Assembly (NCBI RefSeq): GCF_001431485.1 | Contig: NZ_LDJM01000011.1 | Span: 62,001-126,000, forward strand | Reading direction: 5' to 3' | Origin: Stenotrophomonas ginsengisoli | GTDB taxonomy: Bacteria > Pseudomonadota > Gammaproteobacteria > Xanthomonadales > Xanthomonadaceae | DNA: 64,000 bases | Part shown: one piece after another, positions 51,395-60,223 of the stretch | Numbering within the stretch: position 1 is the stretch's first letter | Layout: each line of letters starts with the position of its first letter | Program-made: the position numbers and the translations under genes | The notes under the pieces: model-generated | The model's input: the letters and a program-made list of their open reading frames with translations, nothing else | What the model was told of the DNA's origin: nothing | Databases searched by the model: none

Positions 51395-53853
51395 GCCGCA
51401 GCCCGCGCAGCACCCGCGATGCGCCACTGCGCGACTGGTTCGCCCGCCGTGGCTGGACGCCGGCACCGTTCCAGCGCGAGGCCTGGGCGCGCTGGCTGCG
51501 CGGCGAATCCGGCTTGATCGTCACCCCCACCGGCAGCGGCAAGACCCTGGCCGCGATCGGTGGGCCATTGATCGCCGGGCTGGCTGCAGCGCCGGCACCG
51601 AAGCCGCGCCGGGGGCAGGCGAAAAAGCCGCGCCTGCGGGTGCTGTGGATTACCCCGCTGCGCGCGCTGGCCACCGATACGGCCGCCTCGCTGCAGCAGA
51701 CCCTGGAGGAACTGGGCCTGGCCTGGACGGTGGCCCTGCGCACAGGTGATGCCGGCAGCCGCGACCGTCGCCTGGCCCGCCATGGTCTGGCTGAAGTGCT
51801 GGTCACCACGCCCGAATCGCTGGCCCTGCAGTTGACCTATGCCGACAGCCAGGCCGTGTTCGCCGGGCTGGAAGCGGTGATCGTGGATGAGTGGCACGAG
51901 CTGCTGGGCAACAAGCGTGGCGTGCTGCTGCAGCTGGGGTTGGCTCGCCTGCGCCGCTGGCATCCGGGCCTGCGTATCTGGGGCCTGTCGGCCACCCTGG
52001 GCAACCTGGAGCAGGCGCTGGCGGTATTGCTGCCGCATGGCCCGCCAGCGGCCATCGTACGCAATGCGCCGCCGCGGCCGATGACCCTGGAAACCCTGCT
52101 GCCCGATGGCGCGCGACGCTTCCCCTGGGCCGGCAACCTGGGCCTGGGCCAGCTGCCGCAGGTGGCCCAGCGCATTGCCGCGGCCGGCACCAGCCTGCTG
52201 TTCACCAACACCCGTGCCCAGGCCGAGCTCTGGCACCGTGCGCTGGCGGCGGTGTGGCTGGATGACCCGGCCACCCTGGCACTGCACCACGGCTCGCTCG
52301 ATAGCGGGCTGCGCGCGCGGGTGGAGCAGGGTCTGCGCGAGGGCAGCGTGCGCTGTGTGGTCACCACTTCCTCGCTGGACCTGGGGGTGGACTTTCCGGC
52401 GGTGGACCAGGTGCTGCAGCTGGGCAGCCCGAAGGGCCTGGCCCGCCTGCTGCAGCGCTCCGGTCGTGCCCGGCATCGCCCGGGCCAGCCCGGGCATGTG
52501 GTCGGGGTGCCCACCCACGGCCTGGAAGTGCTCGAATACGCGGCGGCCCGGCGCGCCCTGGCGGCAGGGCAGATCGAAGCGCGCACGCCACCGGTCAATT
52601 GCCTGGATGTGCTGGCCCAGCATCTGGTCAGCATGGCCCTGGCCGGTGGTTTCGAGCCTGCGGCGATGCTGGCCGAAGTGCGGGGCACCCATGCCTTTGC
52701 CGGGCTGGCCGACGCCGATTGGCACGCGGTGCTGGATTACATCGTGCAGGGCGGGGCGGCCTTGTCGCACTACCCGGATTTTCACCGCGTGGTCGTGACT
52801 GACGGCCGGTATCGCGTCACTGACCGCCGCGTGGCCCTGCGCCAGCGCCTGAGCGTGGGCACCATCAGCAGCGATGGCGCGGTGCTGGTCAAGGTGCTGC
52901 GCGGTGGCAGCCTGGGTTCGGTGGAGGAAGCCTTTGCCGGCCGCCTCAAGCCGGGCGATCTGTTCCAGTTTGCCGGCCGCACCCTGGAGCTGGTGCGCCT
53001 GCACGAGATGACCGCTTGGGTGCGCGCGGCCAAACCGGGCAAGGGCGTGGTACCGCGCTGGCAGGGCGGGCAGCTGTCGTTGTCCACCGCGCTGGGCGCG
53101 CAGATGCAGGCCCTGGTTGCCGGCGTGGCCGACCGCTCGCCCGAGGCCATCGCATCGCAACCGTTGCTCGATACACAAGCCCGGCTGTCGGCACGCCCGC
53201 CTGCCGATGCGTTGCTGGTGGAACAGCACCGGACCCGCGATGGTCATCACCTGTGCCTGTTCCCATTTGCCGGGCGCGCCGCCCACGAGGGCCTGGCCAG
53301 CCTGCTGGCCTGGCGCATGGCCAGCAGGCAGCCATTGACCGTGTCCTTCAGCGTGAATGATTACGGCCTGATGTTGAGCACACCCAGCGCGCTTGCCATC
53401 GAAGCGCGGCAACTGCGCGACTGGCTTTGCCCGCGGTCCTTGCGCGAAGACTTGCTGGCGGCGGTCAACCTGGGCGAGCTGGCCCGGCGTCAGTTCCGCT
53501 CCATCGCGCGCATCGCCGGCCTGCTGCCACCCAACCTGCCAGGCCGGCAACCGCGCGGCCTGCGCCAGTTGCAGGCCTCCGCCGGGCTGCTGCACGACGT
53601 GCTGCGCGAGCATGATCCCGGCCACGTGCTGCTGCGCCAGGCCGATGCCGAGGTGCTGCAGGCGCTGCAGGCCGATGCACTGGAGTCGTTGTTGCAGCGC
53701 CTGAGCGTGGCCACGTTGACCTGGCAGGCACCGCGCAAACTCACCCCGCTGGCGTTCGCGTTGTGGGCCGAACGCCTGCGTGGCCAGCTCAGCAGTGAAA
53801 GCTGGAAGACCCGGGTCGGGCGGGCAGCCAGGCAGCTGGAGGCGGGCACATGA
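51391..53853 (+). CDS. Ligase-associated Lhr-Core DEXH helicase
   Basis: 820 residues. SF2 helicase: Walker A TPTGSGKT, DEWHE in motif II, SATLGN (motif III) and GRARHRPGQPGHV (motif VI), followed by winged-helix and Lhr-specific beta-barrel parts, without the long C-terminal extension of full Lhr. Lhr-Core enzymes are 3'-5' DNA translocases. The gene overlaps ligase and phosphoesterase by 4 bases each. Confidence 0.92.
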   Translation: MSRSPRSTRDAPLRDWFARRGWTPAPFQREAWARWLRGESGLIVTPTGSGKTLAAIGGPLIAGLAAAPAPKPRRGQAKKPRLRVLWITPLRALATDTAASLQQTLEELGLAWTVALRTGDAGSRDRRLARHGLAEVLVTTPESLALQLTYADSQAVFAGLEAVIVDEWHELLGNKRGVLLQLGLARLRRWHPGLRIWGLSATLGNLEQALAVLLPHGPPAAIVRNAPPRPMTLETLLPDGARRFPWAGNLGLGQLPQVAQRIAAAGTSLLFTNTRAQAELWHRALAAVWLDDPATLALHHGSLDSGLRARVEQGLREGSVRCVVTTSSLDLGVDFPAVDQVLQLGSPKGLARLLQRSGRARHRPGQPGHVVGVPTHGLEVLEYAAARRALAAGQIEARTPPVNCLDVLAQHLVSMALAGGFEPAAMLAEVRGTHAFAGLADADWHAVLDYIVQGGAALSHYPDFHRVVVTDGRYRVTDRRVALRQRLSVGTISSDGAVLVKVLRGGSLGSVEEAFAGRLKPGDLFQFAGRTLELVRLHEMTAWVRAAKPGKGVVPRWQGGQLSLSTALGAQMQALVAGVADRSPEAIASQPLLDTQARLSARPPADALLVEQHRTRDGHHLCLFPFAGRAAHEGLASLLAWRMASRQPLTVSFSVNDYGLMLSTPSALAIEARQLRDWLCPRSLREDLLAAVNLGELARRQFRSIARIAGLLPPNLPGRQPRGLRQLQASAGLLHDVLREHDPGHVLLRQADAEVLQALQADALESLLQRLSVATLTWQAPRKLTPLAFALWAERLRGQLSSESWKTRVGRAARQLEAGT

Positions 53854-54482
53854 TCGAGCAGATGGACTTCACGCTGGGCCCTGCACGGTTGCAGCTGCTG
53901 GCCGACCGTGCGCTGTACTGGCCACAGCAGCAGATGCTGTTGCTGGCCGACCTGCATCTGGGCAAGGGGGATGTGTTCCGCCGCCATGGCATTGCCGTGC
54001 CCCGCGGCGGCACCGGCCAGGATTTGCTGCGCGTGGATGCCCTGCTGGCGCAGACCGGTGCACGCCGGCTGATGCTGCTGGGGGATGTGGTGCACGGGCC
54101 GATCCACGCCGCGCACTGGCTGGAGCAATGGCAGCAATGGCGCCAGCGCCATCGCGCGCTGTGTGTGCAGGCGGTGCGTGGCAACCATGACCGCGCACTG
54201 GACCGCGCCGGTCTGGGGGTCGAGCTGCTTGGTGAGGGCATCGACGAAGCAGGCCTGTGGCTGTGCCATGAGCCGGTGGGCGATGGCCGGGCTGCCATCT
54301 GTGGGCATGTGCATCCGGTGGTGCGGCTGCCCGGCCTGGCCCGCCAGCTGCCGGCCTTCCACTACCAGCACGGGCAGTTGATCGTGCCGGCCTTCGGTGC
54401 GTTCACCGGCGGCTGGCGGGTGCGTCCGCATGCCGCGGCAGTGCTGGTGGTGTGCAACGGCGAGCACCTGCTGCGCCTGTGA
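53850..54482 (+). CDS. Ligase-associated metallophosphoesterase (MPE/PdeM)
   Basis: 210 residues. Calcineurin-like motifs: LLADLHLGKGD, LLGDVVHG, RGNHDRAL and CGHVHPV. In Pseudomonas putida the homologue MPE is a Mn2+-dependent DNA endonuclease/phosphodiesterase encoded with Lhr-Core, ligase and exonuclease. Last gene of the cassette; its start overlaps the helicase stop. Confidence 0.92.
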   Translation: MIEQMDFTLGPARLQLLADRALYWPQQQMLLLADLHLGKGDVFRRHGIAVPRGGTGQDLLRVDALLAQTGARRLMLLGDVVHGPIHAAHWLEQWQQWRQRHRALCVQAVRGNHDRALDRAGLGVELLGEGIDEAGLWLCHEPVGDGRAAICGHVHPVVRLPGLARQLPAFHYQHGQLIVPAFGAFTGGWRVRPHAAAVLVVCNGEHLLRL

Positions 54483-54546
54483 GCGGTGCCGGCGTTATCC
54501 TATGCGCCCCCCGTCCTGCCCGGATCGATGTGATCCGCGTCATGCC

Positions 54547-55038
54547 ATGACCACCGTCTTGTTGAGCCTGGGCAGCAATGTCCAGCCGGCCGTCCATCTG
54601 GCTGCCGCCATTGCCGCCCTGCGTGGGCAGTTCACCGTCACGGCCGTGTCGCCGGCTTACCGCACCCCGGCGGTGGGTTTTGACGGGCCGGCCTTCCTCA
54701 ACAACGCACTGGCCATGCAAAGCGATTGGTCGCTGGCCCGTATCGAGGACTGGCTGCATGCGCTGGAAGACGCGCACGGGCGTGACCGCAGCGGGCCGAA
54801 GTTTTCCGACCGCACCCTGGATGTGGATGTGGTGTTTCTCGGCGATACCGTGATCGAGGAAAACGGCAAGTTGCGCATCCCGCGCCCGGAGCTCAAGCAC
54901 GCCTTCGTGCTGCAGCCGCTGGCCGACATCGCTGCCGATTTCATCGACCCGGTCAGCGGCAAGACCCTGGCGGCCCTGTGGCAGGCCCATCCGCAGTACG
55001 GGCAGGACGTGGAGATCGTCGAGCTGCCGCTGGCCTGA
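54547..55038 (+). CDS. folK: 2-amino-4-hydroxy-6-hydroxymethyldihydropteridine pyrophosphokinase
   Basis: 163 residues from the ATG at 54547 (MTTVLLSLGSN). HPPK marks: LGSNVQPA, and DRSGPKFSDRTLDVDVVFLGD with the metal-binding DVD and IPRPELKHAFVLQPLADI. It pyrophosphorylates the pterin precursor of folate. Convergent with a pteridine reductase gene whose stop is immediately adjacent. Confidence 0.95.
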   Translation: MTTVLLSLGSNVQPAVHLAAAIAALRGQFTVTAVSPAYRTPAVGFDGPAFLNNALAMQSDWSLARIEDWLHALEDAHGRDRSGPKFSDRTLDVDVVFLGDTVIEENGKLRIPRPELKHAFVLQPLADIAADFIDPVSGKTLAALWQAHPQYGQDVEIVELPLA

Positions 55039-55776
55039 TCAGGTCAGCCTGCGCCCACCGTCCAGGCCCAGGGTCTGGCCGGTGAGGTAGCTGGCGTCCT
55101 CGATCAGCCAGCGCACCGCCTCGGCCACTTCCTCCACCGTGCCCAGGCGGGCCAGCGGGGTGCGTTGCATCAGGGCGATACGCGCGGCTTCGGGCTTGCC
55201 TTCTTCCGGCCACAGGATGGCGCCGGGAGCCACCGCATTGACCCGCACCCGGGGTGCCAGCTCCAGTGCCAGCGAGGCGGTGATCATCGCCAGTGCCGCC
55301 TTGGCCGCGCAGTAGGCGGCGTGCTCGCGCTTGGGTGTGGCCGCATGCAGGTCGGTCAGGTTGACGATGGCGCCGCCGGCGCGCTGCAGTGCCGGCGCCG
55401 CGGCCTGGGCCAGCAGCAGGGGGGCCCGCGCATTGACCGCCATCAACTGGTCGAACGCGCTCGCATCGATCTGCCCCAGCGGGGTGGGGAAGAAGTTGGA
55501 GGCGTTGTTGACCAGCGCATCGAGCCGGCCGAAATGGGCCAGGGTGTCCTCCACCAGCTGTGCCGGCGCCTGTGGGTCGGCCAGGTCGGCCTGCAGGCTG
55601 AGCACACTGCCCGGGCGTGCCATCTCCATGGCAAAGGCGGCGGTGTGCAGGGCATCGGCGGACTGGTGCGCATGCACCGCCACCGACCAGCCGGCCGCAT
55701 GCAGGGTCTGGGCGATCTGCGCGCCAATCCGGCGGGCAGCACCGGTGATCAACACCACGCGGGCGGATTCGGTCAT
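55039..55776 (-). CDS. Pteridine reductase (SDR family)
   Basis: 245 residues. Short-chain dehydrogenase with TGAARRIGA, where the Arg-rich TGXXXR motif is the PTR1/FolM mark, VNNASNFFPTPLG, and catalytic YCAAKAAL. It reduces pterins and dihydrofolate-like substrates with NADPH. Its position tail-to-tail with folK supports a folate/pterin role. Confidence 0.9.
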   Translation of the reverse strand: MTESARVVLITGAARRIGAQIAQTLHAAGWSVAVHAHQSADALHTAAFAMEMARPGSVLSLQADLADPQAPAQLVEDTLAHFGRLDALVNNASNFFPTPLGQIDASAFDQLMAVNARAPLLLAQAAAPALQRAGGAIVNLTDLHAATPKREHAAYCAAKAALAMITASLALELAPRVRVNAVAPGAILWPEEGKPEAARIALMQRTPLARLGTVEEVAEAVRWLIEDASYLTGQTLGLDGGRRLT

Positions 55777-55835
55777 CGGAGGGTGTTCCTGGCTCGGCTA
55801 TCCTGTAGGCCATTGTCCCTGTAATTGCCTTCGCC

Positions 55836-57020
55836 ATGCACGCCTCCCTGCCGTTCCCGCCCGATGATGCCCTGCGCCACAGCCAGCAGCTGACCCAGCT
55901 GCTCACCCAGGAAATCACCGCCCAGGGCGGGGCGATTCCGTTCTCGCGCTTCATGGAGCTGGTGCTCTACGCCCCGGGTTGGGGTTACTACAGCGCCGGC
56001 TCGAGCAAGATCGGCGCGGCCGGTGACTTCACCACCGCCCCGGAAATGGGCAGCCTGTTTGCCGCCACCGTGGCCCGTGCCATCGCCCCGGTGATCGGCC
56101 AGATCGGCGCGCATGCGCAGGTGATGGAGCTGGGCGGTGGCACCGGTTCGTTCGCGGTGGAGGCGCTGCGCGCGCTGGCCGCGCTGGATGCATTGCCGGC
56201 GCGCTACGCCATCCTGGAACCCAGTGCCGACCTGCGCCAGCGCCAGGCGCAGCGGGTGGCCGCCCAGCTGCCGGCCGAGGTCGCCGCACTGGTGGAGTGG
56301 ATCGATGGCCCGATCAACGAGGACTGGGACGGCATCGTGTTCGCCAACGAGGTGATCGATGCGCTGCCGACCCCGCGCTTTGTCATCGCCGATGGCCTGG
56401 TCTGGGAAGAAACCGTGCGCGTGGGCGCCGATGGCCGTTTCATCGCCGACAAGGCCCCGGCCGATGTGCTGCTGGAACGCGCCGTGCGACATATCGAACG
56501 TGACCTTGGTCAGGAGTTGCCCGAGGGATTCCGCTCCGAGGCACTGATGCAGCTGCCGTACTGGGTGCAGGCGGTGGCCGGTGGCCTCAAGCGCGGGGCC
56601 ATGCTGTTTGTCGATTACGGCTATGTGCGCCGCGAGTACTACCTGGATGACCGCGACCAGGGCACGATCCGCGCCTTCTACCGCCACCAGGTCCACAACG
56701 ATGTGTTCGCCTGGCCGGGCCTGCAGGACATCACCGCCTCGGTGGACTTCACCGCGATGGCCGAGGCCGGCACCGGCGCCGGTTTCGAACTGGCCGGTTA
56801 CACCAACCAGGCCAGCTTCCTGCTCGGCAACGGCATCGACCAGGTGCTGGGCGCGGCCGAGAGCCGCACCGACGAGGTCGGCCAGGTGGCCCTGCGCGAG
56901 CAGCTCAAGCGCCTGACCCTGCCCAGCGAAATGGGCGAGCGTTTCGGCGTGATCGGTTTCCAGCGTGATGTCGATTTCGAGCCGGCCTTTGCCCTGGGCG
57001 ACCTGACGTGGCGCCTGTAA
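55836..57020 (+). CDS. SAM-dependent methyltransferase, MidA/NDUFAF7 family
   Basis: 394 residues. N-terminal GAIPFSRFMELVLYAPGWGYY and SKIGAAGDFTTAPEM, then the SAM motif VMELGGGTGSFA, and FANEVIDALPTPRF are the family's hallmarks. Mitochondrial members methylate an arginine of complex I subunit NDUFS2; the bacterial substrate is unknown. Overlaps the VanZ gene by 13 bases. Confidence 0.9.
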   Translation: MHASLPFPPDDALRHSQQLTQLLTQEITAQGGAIPFSRFMELVLYAPGWGYYSAGSSKIGAAGDFTTAPEMGSLFAATVARAIAPVIGQIGAHAQVMELGGGTGSFAVEALRALAALDALPARYAILEPSADLRQRQAQRVAAQLPAEVAALVEWIDGPINEDWDGIVFANEVIDALPTPRFVIADGLVWEETVRVGADGRFIADKAPADVLLERAVRHIERDLGQELPEGFRSEALMQLPYWVQAVAGGLKRGAMLFVDYGYVRREYYLDDRDQGTIRAFYRHQVHNDVFAWPGLQDITASVDFTAMAEAGTGAGFELAGYTNQASFLLGNGIDQVLGAAESRTDEVGQVALREQLKRLTLPSEMGERFGVIGFQRDVDFEPAFALGDLTWRL

Positions 57021-57409
57021 GCGCGCGCAAACCGGTTGCCGCGTTCAACGCCTGGCTGGGCCTGTGGCTGCTGGCACTGCTGGTGGTCTGGGTCGGTTGC
57101 CTGATCCCGCCACCGCCGCTGCCGTCACTGCCCTCCGGCGTGGACAAGTGGCAGCACGCGCTGGCCTATTTCCTGCTCGCCGGCAGCGCGGTGCAGCTGT
57201 GGCAGGGCCGGCGTGCACTGCTCACGCTGGGTATCGGCCTGCTGCTGATGGGCATCGCCATTGAGCTGGCCCAAGCGGCCATGAGTGCCCAGCGCCAGGC
57301 CGATGCGGCCGACGTGCTGGCCAATCTGGCCGGGCTGCTGGCAGGCCTGGCCTTGGCCGCCACGCGTCTGGGCAATGTGCTGGTGCGCCACTTTCCTGCC
57401 CGCCGCTGA
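57008..57409 (+). CDS. VanZ-like membrane protein
   Basis: 133 residues from a GTG. Three or four hydrophobic segments with the VanZ pattern: IPPPPLPSLPSGVDKWQHALAYF, GIAIELAQ and QADAADVLANLAG. Function unknown in most members. It starts within the end of the methyltransferase gene, suggesting translational coupling. Confidence 0.85.
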   Translation: MAPVSARKPVAAFNAWLGLWLLALLVVWVGCLIPPPPLPSLPSGVDKWQHALAYFLLAGSAVQLWQGRRALLTLGIGLLLMGIAIELAQAAMSAQRQADAADVLANLAGLLAGLALAATRLGNVLVRHFPARR

Positions 57410-57426
57410 CGGCGGCGCGCACTGCG

Positions 57427-58404
57427 TCAGCCCAGCGCCAGTGCCGCGCCGCTCAAGGCCAGCTGGCCGTGTTCGATCACCCGCACCGGGCGCTGCGCCA
57501 GCCACGGGGCCAGCACGCCGCGCTGGACAAAGGCCTGGTTGAAGCCGTGTGCGTCCAGCCCGGCGGCCAGTTGCGGCACGATGCCGCCGGCCAGCCACAC
57601 GCTGTCGGCATTGACGGCCATGGCCATATCCGCGGCAAACCCGCCCAGCCATTGGCAGAACAGACGCAGTGCTTCGCCGGCCAGAGGGTCGCTGCCGGGC
57701 AGGGCCGCGGCACTGACGGCCTCGGGCCCGTCATGTGCCGGTGGGTGGCCTTCCAGGGTGCACAGGGCACGGTAGACCGCCAGCAGGCCGGGGCCGGAGA
57801 CGGCCTGTTCCACACTGACATGGCCATCGCGTGCGACTGCACGCAGCTGCTCGATCACCGCGGCCTGGCGTGCATTGCCGGCGGCCAGGGCGATCTGCCC
57901 GGCTTCCCCGGCAAGCACCCGGACACGGTTGCCGGCCAGCACCGTGGCACAGCCCAGCCCGGTGCCCGGGCCGATCACCAGACGGACATCACCTGCCGCT
58001 GCCTGCGCCGGCCCGTGCACCAGCGTGCCGGCGTCCGCGCCCAGCGGGCTGCAACCCAGGGCCAGGGCCTGGAAATCATTGATCACCGTGGTTGGCACGC
58101 CCAGCTGCTGCTGCAGGGCCGGCGCGCTCACCGCCCAGCGCAGGTTGGCGCTGCGGGCGTTGCCCTGGGCATCGATCTGGCCGGCCACGCCCAGGCACAA
58201 GGCGCTGGCCTGGCCGGCGTCGGGCACGCACTGGGCCAGGGCGGTGCGCAGGTCCGGGTGGCTGGCCACGGCGGTGCGGCAGTGGCTGGCCAGCTGGCCG
58301 TGGCGGTCGGCCCAGGCAAAACGGGCATGGGTGCCGCCGATATCGGCAACCAGCAGGCGGTGGGACGGGGCAGGAGGGGGCAGCGCAGCAGACACGGACA
58401 ACAC
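57427..58404 (-). CDS. glk: Glucokinase
   Basis: 325 residues from GTG (58404; GTG at 58395 also possible). Hexokinase/Glk family: ADIGGTHARFA phosphate-binding motif, NDFQALALG with the catalytic Asp, VIGPGTGLGCA and EAGQIALA. It phosphorylates glucose to glucose-6-P. Divergent from nagA, so two sugar-phosphate genes share the 58405-58505 gap. Confidence 0.92.
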   Translation of the reverse strand: MLSVSAALPPPAPSHRLLVADIGGTHARFAWADRHGQLASHCRTAVASHPDLRTALAQCVPDAGQASALCLGVAGQIDAQGNARSANLRWAVSAPALQQQLGVPTTVINDFQALALGCSPLGADAGTLVHGPAQAAAGDVRLVIGPGTGLGCATVLAGNRVRVLAGEAGQIALAAGNARQAAVIEQLRAVARDGHVSVEQAVSGPGLLAVYRALCTLEGHPPAHDGPEAVSAAALPGSDPLAGEALRLFCQWLGGFAADMAMAVNADSVWLAGGIVPQLAAGLDAHGFNQAFVQRGVLAPWLAQRPVRVIEHGQLALSGAALALG

Positions 58405-58505
58405 CGGCAGTACAGTGGCGCCACCTTAGCAAAGCGCAGGCTGTGCAGGGCAGCACGGGCAGGCGCACAATGGCCTTCCCTTGCCTGTGTGATGCCGTTG
58501 TTGCC

Positions 58506-59645
58506 GTGACCACCACCGTTTTGCGCCATGGCCGCGTGCTGGCCGGCGCACAGTTCCGTGATGACCTGACCGTGGTCATCGAACAAGGCCGCATTGTTGC
58601 GCTGGAGCGCGACCCGGATCCGGAAGCGCCGGTGCGTGCCGGCCAGGTTGACCTGGCCGGTGGCTGGCTGCTGCCCGGCTTCATCGATGCCCAGGTCAAC
58701 GGCGGTGGCGGTGTGTTGTTCAACAACGCACCGACCGTGGAAGGCATTGCCGCCATCGCCGCTGCCCATCGCCGCTTCGGTACCACCGGCCTGCTGCCGA
58801 CCCTGATCAGTGACCAGCCGGCAGTGATGGCGCGTGCCATTGATGCGGTGCGCCGCGCCATCGAGCAGGGTGTGCCGGGGGTGCTGGGCATCCATCTGGA
58901 AGGCCCCTACATCGCCCCGGCGCGCAAGGGCACCCATGATGCGGCCACCTTCCGCGTGCCCGGCGCCGACGAGCTGGCCCTGGCCAGTTCGCTGGACAAC
59001 GGGGTGACCCTGCTCACCCTGGCCCCGGAGCGGGTGCCGCTGGAGAGCATCCGCACCCTGGCCGACCGTGGCGTGGTGGTGGCAGCCGGGCATACGGCGG
59101 CTACCTATGAAGAGATCCGTGCCGGGCTGGATGCCGGGGTGCGTGCCTTCACCCATCTGTACAACGCGATGTCGCCGCTGACCGGGCGCGAGCCGGGCAC
59201 GGTCGGTGCGGCACTGGATGATGCGCACAGCTGGGTCGGCATCATTGCCGACGGCGTGCATGTACACCCGGCCAGCCTGCGCCTTGCGCTGGCGGCCAAG
59301 CCGGCCGGCAAGGTGTTCCTGGTCACTGATGCGATGCCGCCGGTCGGCGCGCAAGACCCCAGCTATGTGCTGTACGGGGAAACCATCACCGCCGTGGACG
59401 GGGTGGTGCGCAATGCCGCCGGTGCCCTGGCCGGCTCGGCGCTGGACATGGCCAGCGCCGTGCGCAACGCGGTGTCCTGGCTGGGCGTGGACCTGGCCGA
59501 GGCCGCGCGCATGGCCTCCACCTACCCGGCGCAGCTGCTGGGCCTGGATGAGTTCCGTGGCCATATCGCGGAAGGCTGCATTGCCGACCTGGTGCTGCTC
59601 GATACCCATCTGCAGGTGCAGCGCACCTGGATTGCCGGGCTCTGA
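58506..59645 (+). CDS. nagA: N-acetylglucosamine-6-phosphate deacetylase
   Basis: 379 residues from the GTG at 58506 (TTTVLRHGRVL); an ATG at 58470 would add 12 residues that look non-native. Amidohydrolase motifs: PGFIDAQVNGGGG, IHLEGPYIAPARKGTHD with the metal-binding Glu, AGHTAATYEEI, FTHLYNAMSP and catalytic Asp in VTDAMPP. It returns GlcNAc-6-P to the GlmS/GlmU pool. Downstream gene has its own ribosome-binding site. Confidence 0.93.
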   Translation: MTTTVLRHGRVLAGAQFRDDLTVVIEQGRIVALERDPDPEAPVRAGQVDLAGGWLLPGFIDAQVNGGGGVLFNNAPTVEGIAAIAAAHRRFGTTGLLPTLISDQPAVMARAIDAVRRAIEQGVPGVLGIHLEGPYIAPARKGTHDAATFRVPGADELALASSLDNGVTLLTLAPERVPLESIRTLADRGVVVAAGHTAATYEEIRAGLDAGVRAFTHLYNAMSPLTGREPGTVGAALDDAHSWVGIIADGVHVHPASLRLALAAKPAGKVFLVTDAMPPVGAQDPSYVLYGETITAVDGVVRNAAGALAGSALDMASAVRNAVSWLGVDLAEAARMASTYPAQLLGLDEFRGHIAEGCIADLVLLDTHLQVQRTWIAGL

Positions 59646-59679
59646 TCCACAGGCCCGGCCCGCACTTGGAGCAAACAAC

Positions 59680-60135
59680 GTGAGCAATGAACGCGTGAAC
59701 ATCGGCAAGGCGGCCCCGGCGTTGTACCAGGCCGTGGTCGAGCTGGACCGTCTGGCCGGCCAGGCCCTGGCCGCCGCCGGTATCGCCGAGGGCTTTTCCC
59801 ATCTGCTGCGCCTGCGTGCCTCGCAGATCAACGGCTGCGCCTTCTGCATCCGCCTGCATGCGCGCGATGCGCTTGGAAGCGGTGAGGCGGCCGACCGTCT
59901 GGCGGTGCTGCCGGCCTGGCGTGAGACGGTGTATTTCACTGCGCAGGAGCGGGCCGCGCTGGCCCTGGTCGAGGCGGTGACCATGGTTGCCGAGGGCCAG
60001 GTCGAGGAAGCGGTGTACGCCGAGGCGGCCGCGCAACTGTCGGCCGCGCAGATTGCGGCAGTGGAATGGCTGGCCGTGGTGATCAACAGCTGGAACCGTA
60101 TCGCCATCTGCAGCCGGTATCCGGTAGGCCCCTGA
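59680..60135 (+). CDS. AhpD-like carboxymuconolactone decarboxylase family protein
   Basis: 151 residues from a GTG with GGAG eight bases upstream. The core LRASQINGCAFCIRLHARDA is the AhpD-like CXXC-X3-H active site of peroxide-reducing or thiol-redox members. Family members otherwise range from gamma-carboxymuconolactone decarboxylase to antioxidants; the CXXC favours redox function. Lies 34 bases after nagA. Confidence 0.85.
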   Translation: MSNERVNIGKAAPALYQAVVELDRLAGQALAAAGIAEGFSHLLRLRASQINGCAFCIRLHARDALGSGEAADRLAVLPAWRETVYFTAQERAALALVEAVTMVAEGQVEEAVYAEAAAQLSAAQIAAVEWLAVVINSWNRIAICSRYPVGP

Positions 60136-60177
60136 GCCCGTGCCTGGGCTACGGCCCGCGAAGGCCGGATGCCAGCC

Positions 60178-60217
60178 AACAAGGCCACGCCGATCGGGGC
60201 GTGGCCTTGTTGTTTTT
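60178..60217. terminator. Terminator between the AhpD-like gene and cca
   Basis: 14-bp perfect stem beginning AACAAGGCCACG at 60178 and closing at 60211, followed by GTTTTT. Between convergent genes; an A-run on the other side is lacking, so it mainly serves the plus strand. Confidence 0.88.
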
Positions 60218-60223
60218 ACCCGG

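Noticed and set aside
51142..53625. 827-codon minus-strand open frame opposite the helicase gene
   Set aside because: Antisense shadow in high-GC DNA; the plus-strand frame has complete helicase motifs.
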